From contig NZ_CP016953.1 in NCBI RefSeq assembly GCF_001708305.1, positions 323,001 to 387,000 of the forward strand: 64,000 nt of DNA, read 5' to 3'. How positions within the stretch are numbered: the first letter of the stretch is position 1; every line of letters begins with the position of its first letter. The notes under the pieces were generated by a model. It ran no database searches, was not told where the DNA came from, and was given only the letters and a program-made list of their open reading frames with translations. Position numbers and translations under genes: made by a program. Of the stretch, positions 47,698 through 59,138 are shown piece after piece. Origin of the DNA: Streptococcus himalayensis (lineage in GTDB: Bacteria > Bacillota > Bacilli > Lactobacillales > Streptococcaceae).

Positions 47698-49527
47698 CTA
47701 TTCTTTTTCTTTTAAATCCGCTAAATCATTTTTAGCAAGAGCTGTTTTTAGTTCTTGTTCCTGGTGATTGCGCTCTACTTCATCCCATTCATAGTAAGCA
47801 GCCATTTCCGCTAATACAGGATCAATCAAGTCATCTAAGCTATCTCGCATAAAGAGAACATGATTGGTTCTGCGAAGGAGGAAATCAACAGGACTAAGGG
47901 CTAATTCATAGCCCATCGCATAGTGAAGCGAGAGCGTTTCAGCCAAGCTCAATCCGTCTGCCTGTTTGACCGTGCGTGCCAAGGCAAAGACTTTCGGTGC
48001 GTTAGATCCATAGAGATTGGCCAAATACATAGCCTCTTCCAAGCTCAATCCACCCAAGACACCCAGCTGAGCATAGGCTTCCAACTCAGAAGCTACATTG
48101 GATGGGTTTAATTCCCCACCAGAAACTGGATAAGTCTTCGAATTGATTAATTTAAAGCTACGACCATACTCATCTGCCAGGATAGCAAGGATTTTTTGCA
48201 TAGCTCCTTCAGCCATTTTCCGGAAATCTGTGATTTTTCCTCCTGCCAAAGTCAAAAGGCCATTGTCATCTCTCTCCAGGCTGCTTCCACGAGAGACTGC
48301 AGATGGATCAAGCACTTTTTCAGACGTACTTGATTCCAAATGAGCTACAGCAGTTTCGACATCATCCCGTGTTTTTTCTTCTCTGAGATAATCCTGCACA
48401 GTTGTAATGAGGTGCTCAAAGCTGTCATCGCTAATCTTTCCGCTATTACCCCCATTGTAGTCCGAGGCACTATTTCCAGAGAGTAGCGGACGAAGCCCTG
48501 CCCAGCTACTTTCGATGTCCTCGATTGTCAAGTGAGCATTAGGGAAACGATTGTTCACAATTTCCAATAAGTAGTCCACATCTTCTTGTGTCACAGTTGG
48601 ATTTTTCAAATCTCCCTTGTAATCAGTGTCCGTCGTTCCAAAATAGGTCTTATTTTCACGCGGAAGAACAAAAATCATCCGACCGTCTGCCTTCCCTGTG
48701 TCAAAATAAACAGGCTGAGAGACTTTCAAGCGACTTTGGTCCACCACCAAATGAACACCCTTAGTTGGTCGCATTTGAGAGATTTTTTTGCCAGTATTTG
48801 AAAAATTACGGACTTCATCGCTCCAAGGACCTGTGGTATTCATCACCACACGAGCACGGATGTCAAAGGATTCATTGGTCAATAAATCTCGCGCGATTAC
48901 GCCGACAACCTTCCCATCTTCAAAAAGGAAATCCTCTGCCTTAACATGGCTGGCAATTAAAGCCCCGTCGCGATTGGCCCGTTTGATATTTTCAATCACC
49001 AAACGGGCATCGTTATTGCGAAAATCAAGATATACTCCGCCACCGACTAAGCCTTCCCTTTTTAGGTCAGGTTCACGTTCCAATACTTCTTCTTTCGTCA
49101 AGACCTTATTAGCCAACTCTGTGTTATGAATCCCTGCCAACAAGTCATACAAATCCATCGCCACTTTCAAACGAAACAGACTGAAAGTTGAACCTTCTTC
49201 CTCATAGACAGGAAGAAGCATTGGATCGGGTTTAGGAATATGAGGAGCAATTTGTTGCACTACTGCCCGCTCTGTCACGGTATCAGACACGACTTCTACG
49301 TCAAATTGCTTGAGGTAGCGAAGACCTCCGTGAACGAGCTTGGTCGAACGACTACTCGTTCCCTCTGCAAAATCTTGCATTTCGATTAGAGCTGTATCCA
49401 AGCCACTGGCTGCAGCTTGCAAGGCTACACCAGCACCGGTAATCCCACCCCCGATAATCAACAAGTCCAATTGACGGTCCTGCATTTTTTGAATCGCGAG
49501 TTCTCGTGTACGTTTTGAAAATTCCAT
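47698..49527 (-). CDS. glpO: Alpha-glycerophosphate oxidase
   Basis: 609 residues. A FAD enzyme oxidising glycerol 3-phosphate with O2 to DHAP and H2O2. The dinucleotide fold is LLIIGGGITGAGVALQAA, and RSTKLVHGGLRYLKQ is the FAD/substrate motif. The length, about 50 residues more than aerobic GlpD, fits the streptococcal GlpO insert. It lies between glpK and glpF with 12-13 bp gaps. H2O2 production by this route is a known virulence trait in several streptococci. Confidence 0.95.
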   Translation of the reverse strand: MEFSKRTRELAIQKMQDRQLDLLIIGGGITGAGVALQAAASGLDTALIEMQDFAEGTSSRSTKLVHGGLRYLKQFDVEVVSDTVTERAVVQQIAPHIPKPDPMLLPVYEEEGSTFSLFRLKVAMDLYDLLAGIHNTELANKVLTKEEVLEREPDLKREGLVGGGVYLDFRNNDARLVIENIKRANRDGALIASHVKAEDFLFEDGKVVGVIARDLLTNESFDIRARVVMNTTGPWSDEVRNFSNTGKKISQMRPTKGVHLVVDQSRLKVSQPVYFDTGKADGRMIFVLPRENKTYFGTTDTDYKGDLKNPTVTQEDVDYLLEIVNNRFPNAHLTIEDIESSWAGLRPLLSGNSASDYNGGNSGKISDDSFEHLITTVQDYLREEKTRDDVETAVAHLESSTSEKVLDPSAVSRGSSLERDDNGLLTLAGGKITDFRKMAEGAMQKILAILADEYGRSFKLINSKTYPVSGGELNPSNVASELEAYAQLGVLGGLSLEEAMYLANLYGSNAPKVFALARTVKQADGLSLAETLSLHYAMGYELALSPVDFLLRRTNHVLFMRDSLDDLIDPVLAEMAAYYEWDEVERNHQEQELKTALAKNDLADLKEKE

Positions 49528-49539
49528 TATTTTCTCCCC

Positions 49540-51107
<1,568 letters not shown>

Positions 51108-51217
51108 CACAATAAACTCTTTAAAATCCTATCAAGTTTTTCAAAATTTCTAAAAAGTTTGATAGAATTTCACAAACTTTCTGCCACAAAGAAAACAGCT
51201 AAGAAGTTACTCAAGTC

Positions 51218-52639
51218 CTAGCTGGTTTCTTTTACGATTTTTTGGATGAAATGAGCAATAGCTTCCATATCCTTTCTTGAAAGCATCCCTTTTATCCGAT
51301 AGAGAAAAGGCGAAGTATAGCTCATCTCTGTACTGTTGGTAATGACACAGTCATAAGTCTCCCCTGCCTGGTAAGGTTCAAAATGAATCAAGCGATTATT
51401 TCCTAAATAGTGAGACAGGGCACTGACCATCACCTCATACTGCATACTACTACCTGCCATATCCATCCCTAACAGGATATGATGACTCACCTTTTCTGTC
51501 ACAAAACAAATGAGCTGTAAAAATTCGCCTTCTACTTGCTGCCTAAGAGTCATCGACTTGATGTCCACTAAAGTGGTTAATTGCTCTGCCAAGGGAAATT
51601 CTCGCTCAGACATCAAGGGACGAAGCATCCGCTTCATTTCCAAGCTATCATAGGGAGTACTGGCTATGCCTCCATGGAAAAAATAGATTTTTCCAAAAGA
51701 CTGGCTCAAAACGTAGGTCATCTGTTCGTGCAACTCTTCGCCAAAAACACCTGATTCTTTTAGCAATCGAATGCCCTTGGTGGTTAGTTCCATGACCGGG
51801 CCACCAAAACCAAGAATATACTCCATTGTGGATACGGGAAGCAAGGACGTGCTTACTAAAAAGGCAAATAAACAGCCCACATCTTCCTGACGTGCTTCAA
51901 AAATAGAGGGAGCCAGCAGCTGCAATCGTTGATAAAAGCGATTGTCTTGATACGGAAATAGTAGCTTTTCTAGCGCCTTCATCTCTTGCACATCTACTGT
52001 TTTTCGCTGTTCACTGATGTAAAACCAAAGAGCCAATTCCTTGGTTTGATGATGGTTAAACGAAGCACCAGATAAACGCTCTAGCACATCCATCTCTCTT
52101 TGGCTACGCCCTTCTAGCTGAAGTTTGTCCCTTTGCTGGGCTGTCCAAGTTTTTCTAAACAATTCATAGTAAAAATAGCGGATATGATGTTCCTGCCCTT
52201 TTAGACGACCATTTGAAATACTGAGTTGAAACTCTGCCAGTACTTGATTGAGCAAAGATAAGTGCCTATTTAAGGTCGCTTCACTAATCAGTAATTTTTG
52301 AGATAGGGATTGGATAGAAAAATGCCCATGATGAAACACATGGCATAAAATCTGGTATTTCACTGATGTTTCTAGAAAAACTGAAACCAGCGATTCCCAA
52401 GATAATGCAGCTCCCATTTCTAAAAATAATTTTTCTTCTTGATAGAAAATCGAAAAATCAAGGTGCCTATCCTCTGCAAACTCATTTAAGGTCTCTGTAT
52501 ATTTCAAAAGCGTGGCTCGTGACAGTCCTGTTTCTTGACCAACCTCTTTGAGCATGATTGGCTTCTCTTGATGAGCCAGTAGGGAGAGGAGCAAATATTG
52601 CCCAGCTTCTGCCTTCTCCATAATATCCCCTAGTTGCAT
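51218..52639 (-). CDS. Mga-like helix-turn-helix transcriptional regulator
   Basis: 473 residues. The N-terminal region has two HTH units (LKEVGQETGLSRATLLKYTETL and IQSLSQKLLISEATLNRHLSLL), as in Mga/AtxA-type regulators, followed by a long helical domain and a C-terminal PTS EIIB-like region. A strong RBS (AGGGAGGAGGAAGC) supports the ATG at 52639. It lies directly upstream of glpK on the same strand, so control of glycerol metabolism is plausible but unproven. Confidence 0.8.
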   Translation of the reverse strand: MQLGDIMEKAEAGQYLLLSLLAHQEKPIMLKEVGQETGLSRATLLKYTETLNEFAEDRHLDFSIFYQEEKLFLEMGAALSWESLVSVFLETSVKYQILCHVFHHGHFSIQSLSQKLLISEATLNRHLSLLNQVLAEFQLSISNGRLKGQEHHIRYFYYELFRKTWTAQQRDKLQLEGRSQREMDVLERLSGASFNHHQTKELALWFYISEQRKTVDVQEMKALEKLLFPYQDNRFYQRLQLLAPSIFEARQEDVGCLFAFLVSTSLLPVSTMEYILGFGGPVMELTTKGIRLLKESGVFGEELHEQMTYVLSQSFGKIYFFHGGIASTPYDSLEMKRMLRPLMSEREFPLAEQLTTLVDIKSMTLRQQVEGEFLQLICFVTEKVSHHILLGMDMAGSSMQYEVMVSALSHYLGNNRLIHFEPYQAGETYDCVITNSTEMSYTSPFLYRIKGMLSRKDMEAIAHFIQKIVKETS

Positions 52640-52942
52640 GCTTCCTCCTCCCTATGACCTCACCCTTTTCATACATCTCAAGAGCCAGATTTAGAACTCA
52701 TTCATTCCTAAAATCAAAAGTTATTTTCGTGAAGTGTCATCACTTTCTCACAAATATTATACTACAATCAAGACTAAAAAACCTTGTTGACGTTTTCAAA
52801 TGCAACTTAGAGCAAAATCATGTAACGAAGGCTAAGCAGATTGATAAAGTCTCTTTAATCACTTCCTCTTTCCCAGTTAGCCCACAAGTTCTAGTCACAC
52901 TTTACCGTCGAAACTCTACGGTTTAGCAAGCCTTCTTCACAG

Positions 52943-52977
52943 AAAAAAGGGCAGATTAGAAATCCACCCTTTTGCTA
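52943..52977 (-). terminator. Relic terminator of an older pgk copy
   Basis: AAAAGGGTGGATTTCTAATCTGCCCTTTT followed by T on the minus strand. It lies just beyond the pgk 3' relic at 53024-53062. Confidence 0.6.
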
Positions 52978-53023
52978 GCATTTTGCCTTCTTTATCTCTA
53001 AAACGATGATTTTGCAGAGATGA

Positions 53024-53062
53024 TTATTTTTCAGTAAGAGCTGAAAGTCCTGGCAATACTTT
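53024..53062 (-). pseudogene. Relic of a divergent pgk 3' end
   Basis: The minus strand encodes [12 protein letters not shown] followed by TAA, exactly the last 12 residues of the intact pgk, but with about seven synonymous codon changes and none that alter the protein. No rest of the gene is present. Confidence 0.85.
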
Positions 53063-53148
53063 AGATTTTCTAGTTCGCTAAGCCTCACAGAAACTCTACG
53101 CGATGCACAGAAAAGGGAGTGGGACAAACTGCTCAAACTATAAAAATA

Positions 53149-53182
53149 AGGAGGCCAGGGACTTTTGTCCCAGCCTCTTTTC
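53149..53182 (-). terminator. Terminator of pgk
   Basis: GAGGCTGGGACAAAAGTCCC(T)GGCCTC hairpin with flanking A/T, about 20 bp after the pgk stop. Confidence 0.8.
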
Positions 53183-53203
53183 TAGCCTTCCATCATGAGA
53201 AGA

Positions 53204-54403
53204 TTATTTTTCTGTTAATGCAGACAAGCCTGGCAACACTTTACCTTCTAACAATTCCATTGAAGCTCCACCACCTGTAGAGATCCATGAGAATTTGTCT
53301 GCACGACCAAGGTTGATGGCTGCTGCAGCTGAGTCACCACCACCGATGATTGATTTCACTTCTGGCTGTTTAACAATCGCATCCATCACACCGATTGTTC
53401 CAGCTTGGAAGTCAGGATTTTCAAAGACACCCATAGGTCCGTTCCAAACAACTGTTTTCGCACCTGTAAGAGCTTCGTCAAATTTAGCAATTGATTTTGG
53501 ACCGATGTCAAGACCAAGGAAGCCTTCAGAAACTGCTTCAGCATCTGTATCACGGACTTCTGTGTAGTCAGCAAAAGCATTTGCTTCTTTTGAGTCAACT
53601 GGCAAAATCAATTTCCCATTTGCTTTTTCAAGAAGAGCTTTCGCTACATCTAATTTATCTTCTTCCACAAGTGAATTTCCGATTTCAATCCCTTGTGCTT
53701 TGTAGAATGTGTAAGTCATCCCTCCACCGATAAGGACTTTATCAGCTTTTTCAAGAAGGTTTTCAATGACACCAATCTTATCAGAAACTTTTGAACCACC
53801 AAGAATTGCCACAAATGGACGAACTGGATTTTCAACTGCTTCTTGGATATAGGCAATTTCATTTTCAAGGAGGAAACCTGCAACTGCTTTTTCAACGTTT
53901 GCTGAGATACCTACGTTTGAAGCGTGTGCGCGGTGAGCTGTACCAAAGGCATCGTTAACAAAGATGCCATCTCCAAGAGAAGCCCAGTATTGGCCAAGTT
54001 CTGCATCATTTTTTGACTCTTTCTTGCCGTCAACATCTTCAAAACGAGTGTTTTCAACCAAAAGAACTTGTCCATCTTCAAGCGCATTGATTGCTGCTTC
54101 CAATTCTGCTCCACGAGTTGCTCCTGGAATGAAGACAACATCTTGACCTAATTTTTCTGCCAAGTTCGCAGCAACTGGTGCAAGCGATTTGCCTTCTTTA
54201 TCCGCTTCTTCTTTCACACGACCAAGGTGAGAGAAGAGCACCGCACGTCCACCTTGCTCAAGGATATACTTGATAGTAGGAAGGGCTGCTGAAATACGGT
54301 TGTCATTTGTAATCACGCCATCTTTCAAAGGAACGTTAAAGTCAACACGGACAAGGACTTTCTTGCCTTTCAAGTCAACGTCTTTTACAGTAAGTTTTGC
54401 CAT
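53204..54403 (-). CDS. pgk: Phosphoglycerate kinase
   Basis: 399 residues from the ATG at 54403; the frame to 54442 is upstream sequence. Glycolytic enzyme making ATP from 1,3-bisphosphoglycerate. Signatures: [14 protein letters not shown], the hinge, and the nucleotide segment [15 protein letters not shown]. Separate from gapA, each with a terminator. A second, divergent copy of its last 12 codons lies downstream. Confidence 0.97.
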   Translation of the reverse strand: MAKLTVKDVDLKGKKVLVRVDFNVPLKDGVITNDNRISAALPTIKYILEQGGRAVLFSHLGRVKEEADKEGKSLAPVAANLAEKLGQDVVFIPGATRGAELEAAINALEDGQVLLVENTRFEDVDGKKESKNDAELGQYWASLGDGIFVNDAFGTAHRAHASNVGISANVEKAVAGFLLENEIAYIQEAVENPVRPFVAILGGSKVSDKIGVIENLLEKADKVLIGGGMTYTFYKAQGIEIGNSLVEEDKLDVAKALLEKANGKLILPVDSKEANAFADYTEVRDTDAEAVSEGFLGLDIGPKSIAKFDEALTGAKTVVWNGPMGVFENPDFQAGTIGVMDAIVKQPEVKSIIGGGDSAAAAINLGRADKFSWISTGGGASMELLEGKVLPGLSALTEK

Positions 54404-54507
54404 TTTACAAAAACTCCTCTTCTTTATTTTATACTCTCTCATTATACCATATTTTGGAAATTAAAGGAAAGATTTCACAAGAAAAATCGAAAGAAATTTT
54501 CTGAACA

Positions 54508-54533
54508 CAAAAAGAGAGGGAATTCCCTCTCTT
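54508..54533 (-). terminator. Terminator of gapA
   Basis: AAGAGAGGG-AATT-CCCTCTCTT followed by T-run on the minus strand. Confidence 0.85.
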
Positions 54534-54544
54534 CAATCGCTCAA

Positions 54545-55555
54545 TTATTTTGCAATTTTTGCAAAGTACTCAAGTGTACGAACCAATTGAGCTGTGTATG
54601 ACATTTCGTTATCATACCAAGATACAACTTTCACCAATTGTTTGCCGTCAACATCAAGAACTTTTGTTTGAGTTGCGTCAAACAATGAACCGTAAGCCAT
54701 ACCTACGATATCTGAAGAAACGATTGGATCTTCAGTGTAGCCGTATGAATCGTTTGCAGCAGCTTTCATTGCAGCATTTACTTCATCAACTGTTACATTT
54801 TTCTCAAGAACAGTTACCAATTCAGTTACTGATCCTGTTGGTGTAGGGATACGTTGAGCAGCTCCGTCCAATTTACCGTTCAATTCTGGGATTACAAGAC
54901 CGATAGCTTTTGCAGCACCAGTTGAGTTAGGAACAATGTTTGCTGCACCAGCACGAGCACGGCGAAGGTCACCACCACGGTGTGGTCCGTCAAGGATCAT
55001 TTGGTCACCAGTGTAAGCGTGGATAGTTGTCATCAAACCTTGAACAACACCAAAGTTGTCTTGAAGTGCTTTAGCCATTGGAGCCAAGCAGTTTGTAGTA
55101 CATGATGCACCAGAGATAACTGTTTCAGTACCATCAAGAATTTCATGGTTTGTGTTGAATACAACTGTTTTCACATCGTTTCCACCAGGTGCAGTGATGA
55201 CAACTTTCTTAGCACCGTTAGCATGGATGTGTTGCTCAGCTTTTTCTTTAGATGCAAAGAAACCAGTTGCTTCAAGAACGATGTCTACACCGTCAGTAGC
55301 CCAGTCAATGTTTCCTGGTTCGCGTTCAGCAGAAACTTTAACGAATTTACCGTTAACTTCGAATCCACCCTCTTTAACTTCTACAGTACCGTCGAAACGA
55401 CCTTGAGTTGTGTCGTATTTCAACAAGTGTGCAAGCATAACTGGATCTGTAAGGTCGTTGATACGAGTAACTTCAACACCTTCTACGTTTTGGATACGAC
55501 GGAATGCAAGACGTCCGATACGACCGAAACCGTTAATACCAACTTTAACTACCAT
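54545..55555 (-). CDS. gapA: Glyceraldehyde-3-phosphate dehydrogenase
   Basis: 336 residues from the ATG at 55555 behind AGGAGG; the longer frame crosses the promoter. NAD-binding start [17 protein letters not shown], catalytic Cys in [15 protein letters not shown], and the C-terminal [20 protein letters not shown]. It carries out the oxidative step of glycolysis and in streptococci also occurs on the surface. Strong codon bias indicates high expression. Confidence 0.98.
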   Translation of the reverse strand: MVVKVGINGFGRIGRLAFRRIQNVEGVEVTRINDLTDPVMLAHLLKYDTTQGRFDGTVEVKEGGFEVNGKFVKVSAEREPGNIDWATDGVDIVLEATGFFASKEKAEQHIHANGAKKVVITAPGGNDVKTVVFNTNHEILDGTETVISGASCTTNCLAPMAKALQDNFGVVQGLMTTIHAYTGDQMILDGPHRGGDLRRARAGAANIVPNSTGAAKAIGLVIPELNGKLDGAAQRIPTPTGSVTELVTVLEKNVTVDEVNAAMKAAANDSYGYTEDPIVSSDIVGMAYGSLFDATQTKVLDVDGKQLVKVVSWYDNEMSYTAQLVRTLEYFAKIAK

Positions 55556-55643
55556 CTGTGATTTCCTCCTTAATTGAAAATCAAAAAATTTTTTATGTGA
55601 AAAGAGTAACTTGATAGGATACAAATCATCTTTCAACATTCCT

Positions 55644-55672
55644 ATTATATAACTATTTAAGAAAAAATGCAA
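55644..55672 (-). promoter_or_regulatory. gapA promoter
   Basis: TTGCAT - 17 bp - TATAAT on the minus strand, about 90 bp before the start codon. Confidence 0.8.
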
Positions 55673-55918
55673 GCAATTTCATTAGAATTAAGAATTTTGT
55701 CATCCGTTTTCTGAAAAATTCCTAACTGACTTCTGCTTGTAGAAGGAGAGAAATACCTAGAGTTAAGAGAGGCACCAAACACTTGAAGAATAGAAATGTT
55801 AGACAGAACATCCAAAATAGAGTTTATCCTAAAGTTCCGAAATGGCAACTACTCCTTTATCCAAAGCTAACTCGATCTTTTCAACCAGATAGATTATACA
55901 TACAACAAAAAGCTAAGT

Positions 55919-56590
55919 TTATCTCATCGTTATCTGCAACATGGTCACAAAACTATTCCAAGCAATGTGAAGTAGAATCGGATAATAAATCGACTTGGTT
56001 TTCCGACACAAGCCAGCAAATAGCAGACCACCTCCAAAATAAACCACGAAACTAGACACACTCCAACCATGCTGTAACACATGAATCAAGCTAAACAAGG
56101 CTGAGGAAATCAAGACATCCAAATGATACTTCTGAAAGGATTGAAGGCTTGCCATGAGCAATCCACGGTAGAGCAACTCCTCACAAATCGGACCGACAAG
56201 GCTCATAGTTAAAATGAATTGTATAAAAAAGGCAGTTCCTGATAGATCCTGAAAGAGTAGTTCTCCTCTCGCTTGATTCTCTGGCAAAGGCAAAAAGAGG
56301 ACAGTCAAGTACCACCAGAAATACATGAGCACAAAAGTCCCCACCGTAACTCTTAGATAACTCCATTTCCACTCAAATCGGCGAAAGATTTCACCTTCTC
56401 CCATCAGATATAGCAAGACAACCGCTCCGACTCCTTGAATAGCGGTCAATAAAAGCCACACGGTAAAATAACCCGTGGCAGGTAAAGACCGAATAAACGT
56501 CAAAGCCATAACCTCTTGCACCCCAAACTGAGAAAAGAAAAGCAAGAAAATGATTAAACTGTAAATCCATACTTGCCTGCACTTAGACAT
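55919..56590 (-). CDS. CPBP (CAAX/Abi) membrane protease, cassette 1
   Basis: 223 residues from the ATG at 56590 behind AGGAGGGATATTT. Seven or so membrane helices. The CPBP active-site motifs are CEELLYRG (EExxxR), SLIHVLQHG (first His motif) and LLHIAWNSF (second). Such proteins near bacteriocin genes act as self-immunity or as processing proteases. It lies 140 bp downstream of a GG-leader peptide gene, the same pairing as in two neighbouring cassettes. Confidence 0.9.
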   Translation of the reverse strand: MSKCRQVWIYSLIIFLLFFSQFGVQEVMALTFIRSLPATGYFTVWLLLTAIQGVGAVVLLYLMGEGEIFRRFEWKWSYLRVTVGTFVLMYFWWYLTVLFLPLPENQARGELLFQDLSGTAFFIQFILTMSLVGPICEELLYRGLLMASLQSFQKYHLDVLISSALFSLIHVLQHGWSVSSFVVYFGGGLLFAGLCRKTKSIYYPILLHIAWNSFVTMLQITMR

Positions 56591-56730
56591 AAATATCCCT
56601 CCTAGATTAAAGATAATATAACAAAAAAGGAGAGAGCCTCGCTTAAAATGATTTATAATTTTGCGGTGAAACTCTACTCCCCTATTGAGCAATATTTTTT
56701 AGATGTCAACCCTAACTCTACAAGCTATAT

Positions 56731-56949
56731 TTACGGCTTTTTATAATAACTACTAGGAATATTGCCCCACCAGCCTAGACCATTATACATAGAGCTATAA
56801 TAATTGGGTACAGGGCCACTTACGCCATAACCCATAATGGAAGGACCTCCACCTCCATACGGATTAGGAATGGGTTGATACCCTCCCTCAACTTCCATCA
56901 ATTCCTCTGCTGTCAACTCCATAACTGCTGCGTTTTTTAAATTAAGCAT
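56731..56949 (-). CDS. Double-glycine leader peptide, cassette 1 (bacteriocin/RiPP-like)
   Basis: 72 residues with RBS AAAGGAGAAACG. The leader ends MELTAEELMEVEGG, a typical export leader for C39-peptidase ABC transporters. The mature part (about 48 residues) is rich in Pro, Gly and Tyr: YQPIPNPYGGGG, then GYGVSGPVPNYYSS, WWGN and a KKP tail. It has no Cys, so it is not a lanthipeptide. The first 35 residues are identical to the peptide of cassette 3. Novel as far as I can tell. Confidence 0.8.
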   Translation of the reverse strand: MLNLKNAAVMELTAEELMEVEGGYQPIPNPYGGGGPSIMGYGVSGPVPNYYSSMYNGLGWWGNIPSSYYKKP

Positions 56950-57020
56950 AACGTTTCTCCTTTATGTATTTTATAATTCATCATTCCTAGCTAGCATACG
57001 GATGTATAAATTACATCCTC

Positions 57021-57102
57021 AGTATAACACTTAAATAGAGAAAATCTAAAAAATCGCATATTTGATATTTTTTCGTTCAAAAATTTCTTATTTGCGATTT
57101 TT
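57021..57102 (-). promoter_or_regulatory. Peptide-1 promoter with Rgg-type dyad
   Basis: On the minus strand an extended -10 (TGTTATACT, -10 at 57021-57026) is preceded by an imperfect inverted repeat AAAAATCGCAAATA...TATGCGATTTTTT (about 57049-57102). Almost identical to the region upstream of peptide 3. Confidence 0.65.
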
Positions 57103-57127
57103 AGTGTTCAGACCTTTTTGCGAATAT

Positions 57128-57232
57128 AATAGGCCTATTCGAAAACTCGACGAGGTAATTTTAAACCAAGTGTATAAATGAGTTTTTAACCTGCTGTGCC
57201 TCAAAATTGAATGTTTCTGAACAAGTCTAATA
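57128..57232. repeat. MITE-like repeat, family C
   Basis: AATAGGCCTATTCGAAAACTC at the left and CTGAACAAGTCTAATA at the right are imperfect inverted repeats. A nearly identical copy is at 58321-58426. Confidence 0.7.
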
Positions 57233-57242
57233 AAAAGCGAGT

Positions 57243-57938
57243 TTATCGAAACGTAAAATAAAACCAATTATAAATAAATATCCAAACAGGAGTCAGAAAA
57301 ATCCCTAAATTCCAACATGCATGTAAACAGATTGTCCACTTCAAACTATTAGAAAAACGGTAAAACCCTCCCATAATCAAGCCAAATAAACTATAAAATA
57401 GAAAAGTATTGAAATGTGGAGTTCCTAAGATTATATGCCCCACTCCAAATAGTGCTGCCGAAAAAATTACATCTAAATAATAAGGAGAATGTTTAAAAAA
57501 TTGATTCATCACATACCCTCTATGGAAAAATTCTTCTAATATCGGAGTTACGACAACTAAAATAAATCCGTTTCCTAGAGTATACAACCATTCAACACCA
57601 TAAGAAGAAATCTTTCGATAAAGTGTGGCATTCATACCTTGAATATAGGGGATTGGAAAGAAGCGATTTCGAAACCAAATCATCACATACATCATTAGAA
57701 GTGCGACGATAAATACCAGCAAATCTTTCCGACGCCATCTCCCCTTTTTCCAAATCAAACTCTGAGTGTCCTCATCTAAAAGACGATAACTAACTACTGA
57801 TAAGAAAATTAATTGAACCGAAACAAGTAAACTAACGGAGTCCAGACCTGTTTTCATCCAAATAGCTAAAAAAAGAGCGAGGCGTTCTGGAACCAAAATC
57901 ACCATCAACCCTAATAGAACTACTATAATTTTTTTCAT
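57243..57938 (-). CDS. CPBP membrane protease, cassette 2
   Basis: 231 residues if it starts at the ATG at 57938. The frame is open to 57986 with two other ATGs but no good RBS (only GGTTGA), so the start is uncertain and coupling to the peptide-2 stop at 57955 is likely. Many membrane helices. CPBP motifs EEFFHRG, GVGHIILG and HACWNLG. Partner of the peptide immediately upstream. Confidence 0.85.
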   Translation of the reverse strand: MKKIIVVLLGLMVILVPERLALFLAIWMKTGLDSVSLLVSVQLIFLSVVSYRLLDEDTQSLIWKKGRWRRKDLLVFIVALLMMYVMIWFRNRFFPIPYIQGMNATLYRKISSYGVEWLYTLGNGFILVVVTPILEEFFHRGYVMNQFFKHSPYYLDVIFSAALFGVGHIILGTPHFNTFLFYSLFGLIMGGFYRFSNSLKWTICLHACWNLGIFLTPVWIFIYNWFYFTFR

Positions 57939-57954
57939 ATATTCAACCGTTTTA

Positions 57955-58143
57955 TTAACCAACTCTAATACCATGTGCCCAAGCATTCATTCTTGCAGCC
58001 ATAGAAATTGGACTATAAAATTCTGACATATACGGAGGTGGAGGAAATTCTCCATCGTAAATACTATACCATGCTCCTGCTCCATCTATATTCATCATTT
58101 CTTCATCGGTCAATACGATAAAGTTATTTTTATTTGTTTCCAT
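57955..58143 (-). CDS. Leader-type secreted peptide, cassette 2
   Basis: 62 residues with RBS AAGGAGAAAG. The leader-like part ends FIVLTDEEMMNIDGAG, with GA instead of GG at the expected cleavage site. The rest is Pro/Tyr/Met-rich (EFPPPPYMSEFYSP, MNAWAHG). Its core is unrelated to peptides 1 and 3, but it sits behind a related promoter region and before a CPBP gene. Confidence 0.75.
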   Translation of the reverse strand: METNKNNFIVLTDEEMMNIDGAGAWYSIYDGEFPPPPYMSEFYSPISMAARMNAWAHGIRVG

Positions 58144-58214
58144 AATCTTTCTCCTTTATGTATTTTATAATTCATCATTCCTAGCTAACATACGGATCCA
58201 TAAATTACACTCTC

Positions 58215-58296
58215 AGAATAACACTTGAATAGAAAAAATCTAAAAAATCGCATATTTGATATGTTTTCATTCAAAAATTTCTTATTTACGATTTTT
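58215..58296 (-). promoter_or_regulatory. Peptide-2 promoter with diverged Rgg-type dyad
   Basis: Same layout as for peptides 1 and 3, but the -10 is TATTCT (58215-58220) and one operator arm has a substitution (TTTACGATT for TTTGCGATT). Confidence 0.6.
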
Positions 58297-58320
58297 AGTG
58301 TTTAGAGCTTTTTGCGAATA

Positions 58321-58426
58321 TAATAGGCCTATTCGAAAACTCGACAAGGTAATTTTAAACCAAGTGTCTAAATGAGTTTTTGACCTGTTATGCTTCAAAA
58401 TTTAAGGTTTCTGAACAAGTCTAATA
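58321..58426. repeat. MITE-like repeat, family C
   Basis: Nearly identical to 57128-57232 and in the same position relative to the upstream dyad, so the repeat was duplicated with the cassette. Confidence 0.7.
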
Positions 58427-58471
58427 AAAAGCGAGAGATATTTCATCAAACTAGCAACTAAATCTCTTTCA

Positions 58472-59116
58472 CTATGCAAAAAAGAGCATAATAATCCTTA
58501 AAAATAGATTATAAGACATATGACTAACAATACTGTAATAAACAGAACCTGTCTTTTTAAAAACCCAGACCAGAATCCAACCTATTCCGAAATAACGGAT
58601 GAAATCAGTCCAGAGAAATCCATGCTGTAAAACATGAATCAAGCTGAATAAGCTCGCCGACACAAACCTATCTAAAAAAGGAATCGGGCATGATTTAAAA
58701 TTAAATAGTATAAGCCCTCGAAAAACTAATTCCTCTGTAATCGGAGCGATAATCGCTGCATAAACAAAAAATAAAGCTGTTAAATCATCTTGATTCAGTT
58801 GATTTAAGGCCTCTTGATTACGAGTCACGGGCATCACCAAGGAAGTCAGGAAAGACCAAACTAAAATCAATCCAAAAGCTCCAAGTAACACCCCTAGAAA
58901 TCGCCATTTCCATTTCGGTTTTTTCAGAGCTTCATGCTTATATAAAAAATATCCTGCCAATAGGCCATGAATTGCTACTAGACTATATCCGACAAAATAA
59001 TAAACTACATCAGATAAATTAGACAATATCGGTAAACTGAAGATAAACGGTATTCCACACTGATAAGAAAAAAGGAGAATCACCATAAAACTCCAATTTC
59101 GAATTTGATTTTTCAC
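58472..59116 (-). CDS. CPBP membrane protease, cassette 3
   Basis: 214 residues. The GTG at 59116 behind a strong AAGGAGG is chosen over ATG 59170, which would overlap the peptide gene by 32 bp and has no RBS. Membrane helices throughout, with motifs EELVFRGL, SLIHVLQHG and SHMSYNLF. Closer to the cassette 1 protease than to that of cassette 2. Confidence 0.88.
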   Translation of the reverse strand: MKNQIRNWSFMVILLFSYQCGIPFIFSLPILSNLSDVVYYFVGYSLVAIHGLLAGYFLYKHEALKKPKWKWRFLGVLLGAFGLILVWSFLTSLVMPVTRNQEALNQLNQDDLTALFFVYAAIIAPITEELVFRGLILFNFKSCPIPFLDRFVSASLFSLIHVLQHGFLWTDFIRYFGIGWILVWVFKKTGSVYYSIVSHMSYNLFLRIIMLFFA

Positions 59117-59138
59117 AGATAATCCTCCTTGAAATATT

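Noticed and set aside
55145..55561. 138-codon plus-strand open frame inside gapA
   Set aside because: Shadow of the highly codon-biased gapA on the opposite strand.
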